Below, piece after piece: positions 52,795 through 61,992 of a DNA stretch of 63,750 bases (its first letter is position 1; each line of letters starts with the position of its first letter). Below the pieces are notes generated by a model. That model saw only the letters and a list, made by a program, of their open reading frames with translations. It did not search any database and was not told the DNA's origin. The position numbers were made by a program, and so were the translations under genes. Source of the DNA: JBBATK01 sp046297095. GTDB lineage: Bacteria > Bacteroidota > Ignavibacteria > Kapaibacteriales > NICIL-2. Location of the stretch: the NCBI GenBank assembly GCA_046297095.1, contig JBKCNS010000056.1:1-63750 (forward strand), read 5' to 3'.

Positions 52795-54690
52795 CTATCG
52801 TGTGAGTACAACGGGTCGTGTAAAGCTGGACGCACCGGTTGTGAACCGTAAATAGTAAGTGCCGGATGCCAGGGATGCAAGTTCTCCTGCAGAGAAGTCC
52901 ATGGTGAAGCTGTGCTCGCCCGCATCCACGCGAGCATTGTACACGCGTGAAACGAGCGAACCTGTGGCATCAAAAAGCTCTGCACGAACATCGGCAAGTC
53001 TATCGCCGGTGAAACGCACGTGTACCGATCCGCTTACAGGATTGGGAGCAAGGCTCTGCACGAGGATCGGCGAATCTTCATTCACGGAATTCGGTGCAGA
53101 GGTAATCATGAACCAACGACGCTCCGAGAACTCGGGCTGGGTGTCGTCGTTCTTGTATGCTGCCACGTGCCAGTAGTACATTGTATCGGCGTGGATCTCT
53201 CCTGTAGGATCGTCCAGCGCCCAAGTGGTGTCTACCAAATCATAGTTCTGCAAAGCAAGTTCCATGAAGATGGTATCGCGGGCAATCTCGAACCAATACT
53301 TGGTTACGCCCGGCTTGCTTTGCGACCACGTAAAGGTGATGTTCTTATTCTTCAGTTCTGCTTTGTGAGCGGGCTGAATAAGCTGCACCAAACTTGGAAG
53401 AATATTGATGCGGAATGCAAAGGCCGGCGAGAAATCACCCCAACCAAGCTTCGCATCCTTGGCACGCACACGCCAGTAATAGGTGCTGTCCGGCGAGAGA
53501 TTCTTGAGGGTCTTCAGGGTATCCTTCGATGTAAGCGAGGAGTCGTTGATCATCAAGGTTTTGAACTGATCATCCATGCTCGCTTGCAAATGATACACAG
53601 ACGCACCTGTTACCTTCATCCAGCGCAAAGCTGCGGTGTCGGTACCCACATCCGTGCGATCGGGAGGATTTACCAGTATCACACCGGGTGTGGTGGCCTG
53701 ACCAAAGTCTACCTTCACATTAGCATTGCTGATGCTTACTTGTTTTACTTCCGAGATTCCGTTGCCTTGGGCAGTAATTGTTACGCTGCCGGAAGCAGAT
53801 CCCATGGGAATAGCATAGCCACCGGAAGCTGAAGTCACTGCAAAGTAGCTACCTTGAGACGGCGTGATTTTCACACCGGACAAGCCTTCGCCGGGATCGT
53901 ATGCTTTGTTGTTGTTTTTGTCTCTGTACGCAACGCCAAGGATATACTTCTCAAAGCCCTTGCCAAAGTTCTGCGTTACCACCCACGGCCCTACCTGGCC
54001 GCTACCGGCAAGTACTCCAAGACCTATTTCGGTGTATACCGCGTCGGACGGGGCGAAATTCATGATGTTATGACGGTGACCAAGACCCTCATTGCCCGGA
54101 CCCCAGTCCACCAAGAATGCGCCTTGTGCTTCCCACATGCTCTTTGCATAGGCAAACACGTTCTCTCCCCACGCTCCGGCGGTGTAGCCGGCTTTGCTCA
54201 AACGCTGACCGGGGTTGCTGCCATCGGAACCTGTGTGTCCCTGAAACTGCTTATCGCGCATATCGGCACTGTGCACACGCGCTGCTACAATTGCTTTAGC
54301 ATGAAAAGCCAGAGGCGGACGAACGGGATAGGTTTTGAATTCTGCGCGAACTTTTGCTTTGTCCACTTTCCAATAGCTGTACGCACTTACCAAGTTCGGA
54401 TCGGTGGTGAAGTACAGAGAATCGCCCTCGGCAGAAGGATTCATGCGCGCGCGGTTGATGAGCTCAAGCATCAATTGCTCATTGTCCGTGGGATCACCGT
54501 GATTGTATTGCGTTTGCAATGGCGATTGCACAGCCGATGATTTGCTTTGGGAGTTTGCTCCCTGTGTCCCGATGGCACCACCTGTAGGCGGGTTCGGAGT
54601 GGCAAAGTACTTGCTCATTTTCTGAGCAGAAACCGAGATACCAAACACGCTCAGCATCAAGAGCACGACGTATCGTAGCATAGAGTTCAT
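52795..54690 (-). CDS. Secreted CAP-domain (SCP/PR1-like) protein with T9SS sorting domain
   Basis: 631 residues with signal peptide MNSMLRYVVLLMLSVFGISVSAQ. Residues about 70-270 match the CAP/SCP domain: LMLELINRARMNP, HSADMRDKQFQGHTG, and GENVFAYAKS and GHRHNIMNF carrying the expected His/Glu residues. Then come a dockerin- or Ig-like YRDKNNNKAYDPGEGLSGVKI segment, two Fn3-like modules (ALRWMKVTGASVYHLQAS, FTWSQSKPGVTKYWF) and a T9SS sorting domain ending TYYLRFTTG. CAP proteins have varied lytic or signalling roles; this one is probably surface-associated. The start is preceded by AGGA. Confidence 0.82.
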   Translation of the reverse strand: MNSMLRYVVLLMLSVFGISVSAQKMSKYFATPNPPTGGAIGTQGANSQSKSSAVQSPLQTQYNHGDPTDNEQLMLELINRARMNPSAEGDSLYFTTDPNLVSAYSYWKVDKAKVRAEFKTYPVRPPLAFHAKAIVAARVHSADMRDKQFQGHTGSDGSNPGQRLSKAGYTAGAWGENVFAYAKSMWEAQGAFLVDWGPGNEGLGHRHNIMNFAPSDAVYTEIGLGVLAGSGQVGPWVVTQNFGKGFEKYILGVAYRDKNNNKAYDPGEGLSGVKITPSQGSYFAVTSASGGYAIPMGSASGSVTITAQGNGISEVKQVSISNANVKVDFGQATTPGVILVNPPDRTDVGTDTAALRWMKVTGASVYHLQASMDDQFKTLMINDSSLTSKDTLKTLKNLSPDSTYYWRVRAKDAKLGWGDFSPAFAFRINILPSLVQLIQPAHKAELKNKNITFTWSQSKPGVTKYWFEIARDTIFMELALQNYDLVDTTWALDDPTGEIHADTMYYWHVAAYKNDDTQPEFSERRWFMITSAPNSVNEDSPILVQSLAPNPVSGSVHVRFTGDRLADVRAELFDATGSLVSRVYNARVDAGEHSFTMDFSAGELASLASGTYYLRFTTGASSFTRPVVLTR

Positions 54691-54761
54691 GATTGTCCTG
54701 AATATGAGAAACATATTGTGTTGTTTGCTTGTATGATTACCTGAATGGTCGGAAATTACGA

Positions 54762-54769
54762 CAAATGTA
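54762..54769 (-). promoter_or_regulatory. Bacteroidota-type -7 element for the CAP-domain gene
   Basis: The minus strand reads TACATTTG, an exact TAnnTTTG, 72 bases before the start. Confidence 0.45.
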
Positions 54770-54889
54770 TCGCACCTCATCGCCGACCGTGAGCGCCTGT
54801 GCGATTGATTCCGTAAGTGTTCCGCAGCTGTACCGTATCAGGTATTGGTGAGTTGCTCAATCACACATTACCATCATTATCAAAGCCGC

Positions 54890-55471
54890 ATGAGTTGCTT
54901 AGCTCACCTATATCGTGCAAAGCACCACGCCGTAGTATGCCTGCTTATCGCAAGTGCTGCCATGGGTATGTACTCGTGCACGGGGCTCTCGATAAAACAC
55001 GTAAACCCGCGATTTGTTTCGGGCATTGGTCGCGATTCCGTGAACCGTATGTGCAGAGCGGGTACCATTACGCTGAAAACCCGCACAGATGAGCATACCC
55101 GCGAACCCGGGTATGTGCAGATTATCGGCACTGTGGCGGAAGTCCGCAGTAAAATTCTCTTTGATACTTTAAGAATTCCTGTGGATTCCCTGATTTCACT
55201 GCAGTGTATCGAGGACTTGCCACTAGGCACCACCATAATGGCTGCCCTCGGTGGTGCGGGTGCGGGATATGCCATAGGCAAGGCTACCGATGGCGCTTCA
55301 AGTAGCGATTTCCCAATTGGCATGGCCGTGATAGGAGGCGGAGCCGGCGGTGTTTTGTCGTTTTTGTCTTCCAGGGAGACCATGCTGCTGATCGATCCCT
55401 TGGCTCCCATGCCCGCTCCCGCTGCCCCCGCGCCGGCTCCTCCGGGAATTGCTCCTCGGAAGCGGCGTTAA
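54890..55471 (+). CDS. Small predicted lipoprotein with a glycine-rich segment
   Basis: 193 residues. After MSCLAHLYRAKHHAVV comes a hydrophobic stretch ending MYSC with TGLSI, a plausible lipobox. The body has an SH3-like or OB-like strand set and then a glycine-rich hydrophobic region (AALGGAGAGYAIGKATDG, AVIGGGAGGVLSFL) that looks like a membrane hairpin. The C-terminus is Pro/Ala-rich (PAPAAPAPAPP). Function unknown. The start at 54890 is the best fit to a signal sequence; an upstream ATG at 54845 adds non-signal sequence. Confidence 0.6.
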   Translation: MSCLAHLYRAKHHAVVCLLIASAAMGMYSCTGLSIKHVNPRFVSGIGRDSVNRMCRAGTITLKTRTDEHTREPGYVQIIGTVAEVRSKILFDTLRIPVDSLISLQCIEDLPLGTTIMAALGGAGAGYAIGKATDGASSSDFPIGMAVIGGGAGGVLSFLSSRETMLLIDPLAPMPAPAAPAPAPPGIAPRKRR

Positions 55472-55482
55472 GCGCGATTCGG

Positions 55483-55522
55483 GGATTGGTTTGGAATTGG
55501 TTTGGAATTGGTTTGGGGTTTG
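55483..55522. repeat. 11-bp tandem repeat, about three copies
   Basis: GATTGGTTTG (55484-55493) is followed by two identical copies of GAATTGGTTTG (55494-55504, 55505-55515) and a decayed continuation. It lies just after the lipoprotein gene, upstream of the ahcY promoter. Confidence 0.75.
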
Positions 55523-55625
55523 TTCGGGGCTGGTTTCGGATCAGGTTTTCCGCCCGGTTTCTCCATACGCTGCAAGCACGGCAGGAAGCTTTGTGCTGCC
55601 ATGCAATATTCTTCACACCTTCACG

Positions 55626-55633
55626 TATCTTTG
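55626..55633 (+). promoter_or_regulatory. Bacteroidota-type -7 element TATCTTTG for ahcY
   Basis: Exact TAnnTTTG, 112 bases before the ahcY start. The 274-base gap also holds the 11-bp repeat. No SAH riboswitch was recognised. Confidence 0.35.
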
Positions 55634-55745
55634 TTTTCAATTACGGAGTTAGCGTGCGCACACAGGCCACAGAACCCGTCGATATCGTGTTTATGGAACT
55701 CATATAGTACACAACAGAATTATCAATCATTCTTTCTTTTCTCTC

Positions 55746-57104
55746 ATGAACGTCGAAACTCTCTCTCCTGCTCCGTCTCGCGTTGCCGAAGGCGAGCTTG
55801 CTCACAAGCCGGGCGCATACTGCGTTAAAGACATGTCTCTTGCCGCATGGGGTCGCCGCGAAATACATCTTGCCGAAGCTGAAATGCCTGGTCTGATGAC
55901 CTTGCGCGAGCGCTACGGCAAAAGCAAACCTCTTGCAGGCGCGCGCGTAGCCGGATGCTTGCACATGACCATTCAAACAGCAGTACTTATCGAAACTCTT
56001 GCCGAGCTTGGAGCTGAGGTTTCGTGGAGTTCATGTAATATTTTTTCCACGCAAGATCACGCTGCCGCCGCTATTGCCGCCGCCGGCATTCCCGTGTTTG
56101 CATGGAAAGGTCAGAACGAAGAAGAGTTTAACTGGTGTATAGAGCAAACACTGCATGCATTCTCCGATGCTCAACCCTTGAACATGATTCTTGACGACGG
56201 TGGCGATCTTACCAATATGGTTCTTGATCAATTCCCCGAACTGGCAGCCGCCATCAAGGGTATTAGCGAAGAGACCACCACCGGTGTTCACCGTTTGTAC
56301 GATCGCGTAAAAGCAGGCACCTTGCCCTTGCCGGCTATTAACTTACACGACTCCGTAACAAAGTCGAAGTTTGATAACAAATACGGTTGCAAGGAATCCT
56401 GCGTTGATGCTATTCGCCGTGCAACAGATGTGATGCTTGCCGGCAAAGTGGCTGTGGTAGCGGGCTACGGCGATGTGGGTAAAGGTTCGGCTGCTTCGCT
56501 CGCCGGAGCAGGAGCGCGAGTAATCGTCACTGAAATTGATCCTATTTGCGCACTCCAAGCTGCAATGGATGGATTTGAAGTTTGTAAAATCAAGGATGCT
56601 GTTCCGCGCGCGGATATTGTTATTACCGCAACGGGTAATTGCGATATTATTACCGGCGAGATTTTCTCGTTGATGAAAGACAAGACCATTCTTGGAAACA
56701 TCGGCCACTTCGACAATGAAATCGATATGGCGTGGCTCAACGCGAATTACGGTTCTTCAAAGGTTGAAGTAAAGCCGCAGGTTGATCTTTATAACATCAA
56801 CGGCAAAGAGATTATTGTTCTTGCCGAAGGACGCCTGATGAACTTGGGTTGCGCTATGGGTCACCCCTCGTTTGTGATGTCGAACTCCTTCACCAATCAA
56901 GTGCTGGCGCAAATGGAGTTGTGGAATAACGCAGCTTCCTACGAGAATAACGTATACATGCTCCCCAAGCACCTCGATGAAGAAGTAGCTCGTTTGCACC
57001 TGGCGAAAATCGGTGTAGAGCTGGATGTGCTTAGCGAAAAGCAAGCATCCTACATCGGTGTTACCGTGGAAGGTCCGTACAAGCCGGAATACTATCGCTA
57101 CTAA
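55746..57104 (+). CDS. ahcY: Adenosylhomocysteinase
   Basis: 452 residues. VAGCLHMTIQTAVLIETLAELGAEVSW and the NIFSTQDHAAAAIA block form the substrate domain; GYGDVGKGSAASLAGAGARVIVTEIDP is the NAD-binding GxGxxG region (about 245-270), and the C-terminus ends KPEYYRY as in the family. The enzyme cleaves S-adenosylhomocysteine to adenosine and homocysteine, keeping the methyl cycle running. It is a single gene with a strong bidirectional terminator at 57161-57188. Confidence 0.97.
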   Translation: MNVETLSPAPSRVAEGELAHKPGAYCVKDMSLAAWGRREIHLAEAEMPGLMTLRERYGKSKPLAGARVAGCLHMTIQTAVLIETLAELGAEVSWSSCNIFSTQDHAAAAIAAAGIPVFAWKGQNEEEFNWCIEQTLHAFSDAQPLNMILDDGGDLTNMVLDQFPELAAAIKGISEETTTGVHRLYDRVKAGTLPLPAINLHDSVTKSKFDNKYGCKESCVDAIRRATDVMLAGKVAVVAGYGDVGKGSAASLAGAGARVIVTEIDPICALQAAMDGFEVCKIKDAVPRADIVITATGNCDIITGEIFSLMKDKTILGNIGHFDNEIDMAWLNANYGSSKVEVKPQVDLYNINGKEIIVLAEGRLMNLGCAMGHPSFVMSNSFTNQVLAQMELWNNAASYENNVYMLPKHLDEEVARLHLAKIGVELDVLSEKQASYIGVTVEGPYKPEYYRY

Positions 57105-57160
57105 TTCGTAGTGCGATGCACTCGAGACGTATCGCGTATCAGTAGTTTTTGTTTTTAATA

Positions 57161-57188
57161 AAAAAACGCTCCCTCGGGAGCGTTTTTT
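57161..57188. terminator. Bidirectional terminator after ahcY
   Basis: A run AAAAAACGCTCCC (57161-57173) and GGGAGCGTTTTTT (57176-57188) form a hairpin with U tracts for both strands. It serves ahcY and the convergent propeller gene. Confidence 0.93.
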
Positions 57189-57219
57189 GTTTTTGGGAAC
57201 ACACAAACTTTGGATAATC

Positions 57220-59355
57220 CTACCGCGACACCATTATCGTTGCGAAGGAGGAGTGCCCGCCATCGGATAGCCGAAGCAAATACATGCCGGGTGGCAAATC
57301 GTGCGCGGCAATATCCAACACGCGCGTTGCCCATCCTGCTTCCAGATACTCATTGAGCAAAACACCTGTTCGCACTCCGGCGGCAGAGAATGCCTCGAGC
57401 GAATATCTACCCGGAGTATCAATGTGGAAGGATACCGGCCTGATATTATCGGGCGAAACAATTTCTTTTGCCAGCACTATTCGCAAAGCGTCATCCGCGG
57501 CAACCGCGGCATCTGCGTCATCCGGAGTTACGCCGGTGGCAGTATCATCGGCAGACATACGATATATTTTTCCGTTTGATGAAATCGCGATGATGTATCG
57601 CCCATCGTAGGAAAGTTGACTGATAGTTCCCGCAGGAATATCCGAGATATAAAACCACGACTCTCCGTCGTTTGTGCTTTTATAGAGCGAGGCATTTCGT
57701 GATCTATACATTGCATCGGGTGCAGAGATCATTTTCGCATTCATAGTGTTAACTTCATTGCGGGAAATATCGGTCCAGGTTGTGAACAAATCGGTGCTCC
57801 GCACAATACCGTACTGGTTATATGCAAAAGCAATGTTTCGGTGGTAATACAACGCGGAACCGCCGGGACGCAGAGAGTCGTCCGCGTTCCACGTCGAGCC
57901 ACGATCCGTGCTTTTGTACACGCCTCGATAATCAACACCTGCCAGAACCACATCTCCTGCTGCAATGAGTGAGCTTACTGTTCCTATCCCAAAGCTTGGG
58001 TTGTCAACTCGCTCCCAACTGCGGCCCAGATCGGTGCTACGATACACACCGGGGTACGCTTGTTTGAAGCCGGCATACCAAGTATCTCCGGACACCGCAA
58101 TTGATGTAACATAGTCGTATATACTGATTGCAGGTAGTGATATACTGTCCCACGTTGCGCCATAGTTCGTAGATCGGTACAAGCCCGAGTAGTCGGTACA
58201 GACAAACAACGAACGCTCGGCAGAGATTATTACCCGTCCGCGCGTGCTCATCATAAACGGTGGTGATGAATGCTTCCATGTTTTGCCGTGATCGCTACTG
58301 GCATACACACCGTTTGATTCTGTCAGAACAAACACCATGGAATCTACACTTGCCATCGCAGCAGCCGCAGGGCGCGATTGACCGGCGTCGCACGCTTTCC
58401 ACTCACCGTTCCACCCGTCTCGCTTAAAAAGTCCGCCCAAGCTGCCGGCAAACAACGTGGTGCCTATTGATGCTATGCTGGATATCATTGCGCCGGTTTC
58501 ATTAACCCGAATGTTCTCCCAGGATCGACCCCCGGTGGAACTTCTGTAGACAACACCACCGTAGCCGCCTACATAGATGAATGCTGAATCTGCGAAAAAG
58601 CTCGTAGCGGTCTTCGTCGCGACGCTATCACTGCTTATAGCAGCCCACGAGTCTCCTGCGTCCGTGCTTTCGTACACGGAATCGCGTGTCAAAGCAAGTA
58701 GCGATTGCCGGTAGATGGCGAAGTTGTTGGCATAGATACTCTGACTTCGACCATCACACTTCTTCCAAATCCTTCCTCCATCGCTGCTTTTATATAGTGT
58801 ACTCCTCAGATTTGCATACAGAAGACCGCCAACGGACTTCATCTCGTTTACAGGAGATGACGACCCTGATACTTTTGCTAATGTATCGGATCTCTTTTCC
58901 CAACGCGAGCGTATATCAGTGCAATAGAATAGGCCATCCGCACCTGCGATATAGAAGCCATTATCCACCGCAAACACCCTGTTTAAACCTCGACCGCTTT
59001 GATCGGAAAGAGTCCAACTTGTCCCGTTATCTGTACTATACACAACATCATTGGCTCCAAGCACAATCACAGAGTCCTTCTTTGCTATGGTTGTAAGAAG
59101 TTCCGTGACGCGATCGGGCACAACTACCGCAGTCCAAGTTTGGCCATTGTCTGAACTACGAAACAGTTCTTGTGATATCATCGCCCATATCTCGTTATCG
59201 TTGGAGTACAACACCTGCACCCTTCCGCCCTGAACATCTGTGCACGGGGACCATTGCGCATGCAGTACACCCGTCGTCAACAAAACCACCAGAACACTGT
59301 TCAGAATAAAAGCTCTGAACACAGCGTAAACACTAACTCCCGATGGCATATACAT
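57220..59355 (-). CDS. Secreted T9SS beta-propeller protein with Asp-box repeats
   Basis: 711 residues with an N-terminal signal ending near GVLHAQW. About ten Asp-box-like repeats (SSDNGQTW, STDNGTSW, SSDGGRIW, STDAGDSW, SSDHGKTW, STDLGRSW, STDRGSTW and others) run from residue 65 to 600, predicting one or two beta propellers of the sortilin/Ycf48 kind. The C-terminus is a T9SS sorting domain (YSLEAFSAAGVRTG, GMYLLRLSDGG). There is no sialidase catalytic set, so a binding or structural role is likely. The ATG at 59355 follows GAGGAG at a good distance. Confidence 0.8.
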   Translation of the reverse strand: MYMPSGVSVYAVFRAFILNSVLVVLLTTGVLHAQWSPCTDVQGGRVQVLYSNDNEIWAMISQELFRSSDNGQTWTAVVVPDRVTELLTTIAKKDSVIVLGANDVVYSTDNGTSWTLSDQSGRGLNRVFAVDNGFYIAGADGLFYCTDIRSRWEKRSDTLAKVSGSSSPVNEMKSVGGLLYANLRSTLYKSSDGGRIWKKCDGRSQSIYANNFAIYRQSLLALTRDSVYESTDAGDSWAAISSDSVATKTATSFFADSAFIYVGGYGGVVYRSSTGGRSWENIRVNETGAMISSIASIGTTLFAGSLGGLFKRDGWNGEWKACDAGQSRPAAAAMASVDSMVFVLTESNGVYASSDHGKTWKHSSPPFMMSTRGRVIISAERSLFVCTDYSGLYRSTNYGATWDSISLPAISIYDYVTSIAVSGDTWYAGFKQAYPGVYRSTDLGRSWERVDNPSFGIGTVSSLIAAGDVVLAGVDYRGVYKSTDRGSTWNADDSLRPGGSALYYHRNIAFAYNQYGIVRSTDLFTTWTDISRNEVNTMNAKMISAPDAMYRSRNASLYKSTNDGESWFYISDIPAGTISQLSYDGRYIIAISSNGKIYRMSADDTATGVTPDDADAAVAADDALRIVLAKEIVSPDNIRPVSFHIDTPGRYSLEAFSAAGVRTGVLLNEYLEAGWATRVLDIAAHDLPPGMYLLRLSDGGHSSFATIMVSR

Positions 59356-59513
59356 ATTATCTCTCCTCGGTTGTGACGAAAACATACGCGGGCTATAGCT
59401 TTATGAAATTCGTTGATAGCTGTTGCATTGTTCTACAGCTAAACATGCACATTTCTCATTTGCCTACAATGCGTCGACACTTTTTTTATGAAGAAAAAGA
59501 CAACTATAGGTAT

Positions 59514-59548
59514 AAAAAAAAGACCCTGCCTAAATCGACAGGGTCTTT
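59514..59548 (-). terminator. Rho-independent terminator of the second Omp28-like gene
   Basis: AAAGACCCTG (59519-59528) pairs with CAGGGTCTTT (59539-59548). On the minus strand a U run follows. Confidence 0.88.
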
Positions 59549-59586
59549 GAACTACCGTAGTATTTACCGAAATGGCTGAATATCCC

Positions 59587-61992
59587 TTAGTGCGCTACCA
59601 CCACATTATAGTGCATGGTTTTGTTTCCGGTGCTAATGCTGAATGCATACACGCCGGAAGCCAGTTGCGCGGTGGAAACAGATACGCGTCCGTCTAAGCC
59701 GGTCTGCATGGACATAACACGATTGCCCAGAGCATCGGTTACCACTACGCTTGCGGGCTGTGTTAATGCTTCACGCACAGCCACATGCACCATGTCGCTT
59801 GCCGGATTCGGATCCAAGCGAGCAAATGAGTTTTGCTCTTCGCTCGGTACCGATGTGGATGCGGTTGCAAGACCTACAACCTCGATTGAAAGTTCAGGAT
59901 TATTCGCTGCATCCGAGTGAACGGTAAGCACAGTGTTCGCTGTGTAATCGCCTGAGGGAGGTGCGAATGCTACCTGCATGTCCACAACTTCACCTGCTTT
60001 TACCGTCATTGGCAACGTCATGTTTGGCGTGCTGAGTGCCGATGCATCATCGGGGCCGCCAAGCCACTCAAGCTTAGAGATAGTCATGGGAGCGCGGCCG
60101 GAGTTGCGAAGTTTAAACACAACTGTCTTGGATTGCTTGTGCTCAACGGTTCCAAAGTCGATGGCTCTGGGGTTAGCATTATCGGTGCTGCGAATAATGG
60201 GCTTATCCGTCGATGTATTTGCTTCGAGCCATGTTAAACCTTTTGCTACAAGCTCGTCAGTCTTCGTTCCGAAAATTGCAGCGGTAGGCATAAGAATACA
60301 CCGCGCATTACTGAATTGCATATCTGCTGCCACGGCACGAGGCGTTCCGCCAAGAAGCAAGAAGGGACGCGCATTCGGCGGAGTAGCAAAGTCCATGGTG
60401 CTGATACGTGCTCCCACCAGTTTAGCGGTGAGCTTCATGCCGGCAGTGGTAGGATTCTCATCTGCGCCGTCGATAGCAAAGTTGATAAATGCACCGGTAG
60501 AGTTTATTCCGTATCCGGTCTCCAGCGCCTGATTAATTCCCGCTTCCGAGGAGAACACAACATTATTCACCAGCGGAGCTACTGCTTTATTGCCCGTAAT
60601 GAGCATGCTAGCTCCACCGTCGATCAACATCTGCACGGTACCGATCGCTTCGGCAGATAAATCGCCGGCATCGCCGGTGTTAAGCACTGCTGTTTTCAGC
60701 GAGGTGAGCTTCAAGAGTTCTTTGAGAACTTTAGGCGAAGCCGCAACCGGCCAGAAGCCCTGACGGCCCGACGCTGTGATGGACTTTCCAACACTGTATT
60801 GATCACTTTCGGTGAGAATCTCCAGCGTACCGCAATCTTTGTGGATTGCAGTAGTTTTTTGCGTTGCATACACTTGTGTGGGGTCGTCCTTCACAGCAAC
60901 TTTCAAAAATGCATCGCCTACTCCGGGAGTAGCGCCCACTTTGAGAGTAGCGCTAATGTTCACGCGCTCTTTGGATGCAACGGTGATCTCGTTACCAACA
61001 CTGCTTGTGGCTGTCCAGTCTGCAGGAGTGCGCGCTGTTTTCTCTGCGGTAATCACATAGGTGAGCGGACCATCTGTTTGATTGATAATGGCTCCGGTGT
61101 TGTTCGCAGACTCATTGCTGCCGGCCACTACCATATTAGCCATAGAGGCAACCACTGTAGGCGCGGGTGAGCTTTGCGCAGAAACAGCATTGAGGATCTC
61201 GCACTTGTTTACATCAGAGTTGTACACCTGCACAATACCAACAATCACAAAGTTGTCCGGGTTCCAATTTGCCGGTACCGTTGTAGTGAAGGTGTAGGTT
61301 GCGGTAGCACCGGCTTTTACATTGGCAGCTACCGAGCCCTCTTTGCCCCACGCGCCGCCCATTGCGCGGCGGAACACGTGATTGTGCTCAAATCCTATAA
61401 TCGGGCTTCCCTTTCCGTACATAGGGTGGTTCTCGTTTCCGGCAAGTTTGTTGTATGCGTTAGCTTGGTCCCAGCCCGTTCCTTTGCCCACAACTTTGTC
61501 TTCAACGATGTATGCATTCAGGCGAACATCACCGGCTACATCACTAACAAAAGAGGCATCCACCGTTACCGTGAGTTCGCGTGTAGCGGCAGAGAATTTT
61601 GGTTTAGAAATTGTTACATCGCACACTGCCGGTTTTGCCAGCTCTTCCATGGTGCGCTTCTCCCAATTAGCTCTGTCAATTCCCACTTTCTTTGATGATT
61701 CATCGCTATAGAACATGCGATTGATCATGCCGGAAGGGAAGAATGGTGCCATGGGCTTCCACGACTGATTGTATTCCGGTGTTGTCATGGAATCGTTGTC
61801 GTGAATGGCAACGGGGATCATTAGATCGCCTACTTTATCATGAATGGCATCCAGGCGTACCGGACCATCGGTGCACCACGGGCACCATGCGCCGGTGAAC
61901 TCTTCAATAATTACGCGCTTCACAGGCTGCGCAGAAAGCGATGCAGCGCACAGCACTACACCAAACAGGAATCCAAGAAGCAGTTTCTTCAT
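59587..61992 (-). CDS. Second Omp28-like secreted protein with CPWC and T9SS sorting domain
   Basis: 801 residues with signal peptide ending SLSAQPVK. VIIEEFTGAWCPWCTDGPVRL carries a thioredoxin-like CxxC at residues 37 and 40, as in Omp28 proteins. NMTTPE-like and AIHDNDSMTTPEYNQSW segments follow. The centre is beta-rich, with an ASH-like domain near 625-720 (AIDFGTVEHKQSKTVVFKLRN), and the end is a T9SS sorting domain. It is a paralogue of the 24235-26673 gene with the same domain order, but CPWC rather than CPPC. A clear AAAGGTG site precedes the ATG. Function, possibly extracellular redox or attachment, is not known. Confidence 0.8.
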   Translation of the reverse strand: MKKLLLGFLFGVVLCAASLSAQPVKRVIIEEFTGAWCPWCTDGPVRLDAIHDKVGDLMIPVAIHDNDSMTTPEYNQSWKPMAPFFPSGMINRMFYSDESSKKVGIDRANWEKRTMEELAKPAVCDVTISKPKFSAATRELTVTVDASFVSDVAGDVRLNAYIVEDKVVGKGTGWDQANAYNKLAGNENHPMYGKGSPIIGFEHNHVFRRAMGGAWGKEGSVAANVKAGATATYTFTTTVPANWNPDNFVIVGIVQVYNSDVNKCEILNAVSAQSSPAPTVVASMANMVVAGSNESANNTGAIINQTDGPLTYVITAEKTARTPADWTATSSVGNEITVASKERVNISATLKVGATPGVGDAFLKVAVKDDPTQVYATQKTTAIHKDCGTLEILTESDQYSVGKSITASGRQGFWPVAASPKVLKELLKLTSLKTAVLNTGDAGDLSAEAIGTVQMLIDGGASMLITGNKAVAPLVNNVVFSSEAGINQALETGYGINSTGAFINFAIDGADENPTTAGMKLTAKLVGARISTMDFATPPNARPFLLLGGTPRAVAADMQFSNARCILMPTAAIFGTKTDELVAKGLTWLEANTSTDKPIIRSTDNANPRAIDFGTVEHKQSKTVVFKLRNSGRAPMTISKLEWLGGPDDASALSTPNMTLPMTVKAGEVVDMQVAFAPPSGDYTANTVLTVHSDAANNPELSIEVVGLATASTSVPSEEQNSFARLDPNPASDMVHVAVREALTQPASVVVTDALGNRVMSMQTGLDGRVSVSTAQLASGVYAFSISTGNKTMHYNVVVAH

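Noticed and set aside
53020..54540. Two open frames of 228-270 residues antisense to the CAP-domain gene
   Set aside because: Shadow frames of a strongly supported gene; no ribosome-binding site or family.
55472..55745. SAH riboswitch upstream of ahcY
   Set aside because: No recognisable conserved core or paired arrangement; the gap holds a tandem repeat and a -7 element instead.
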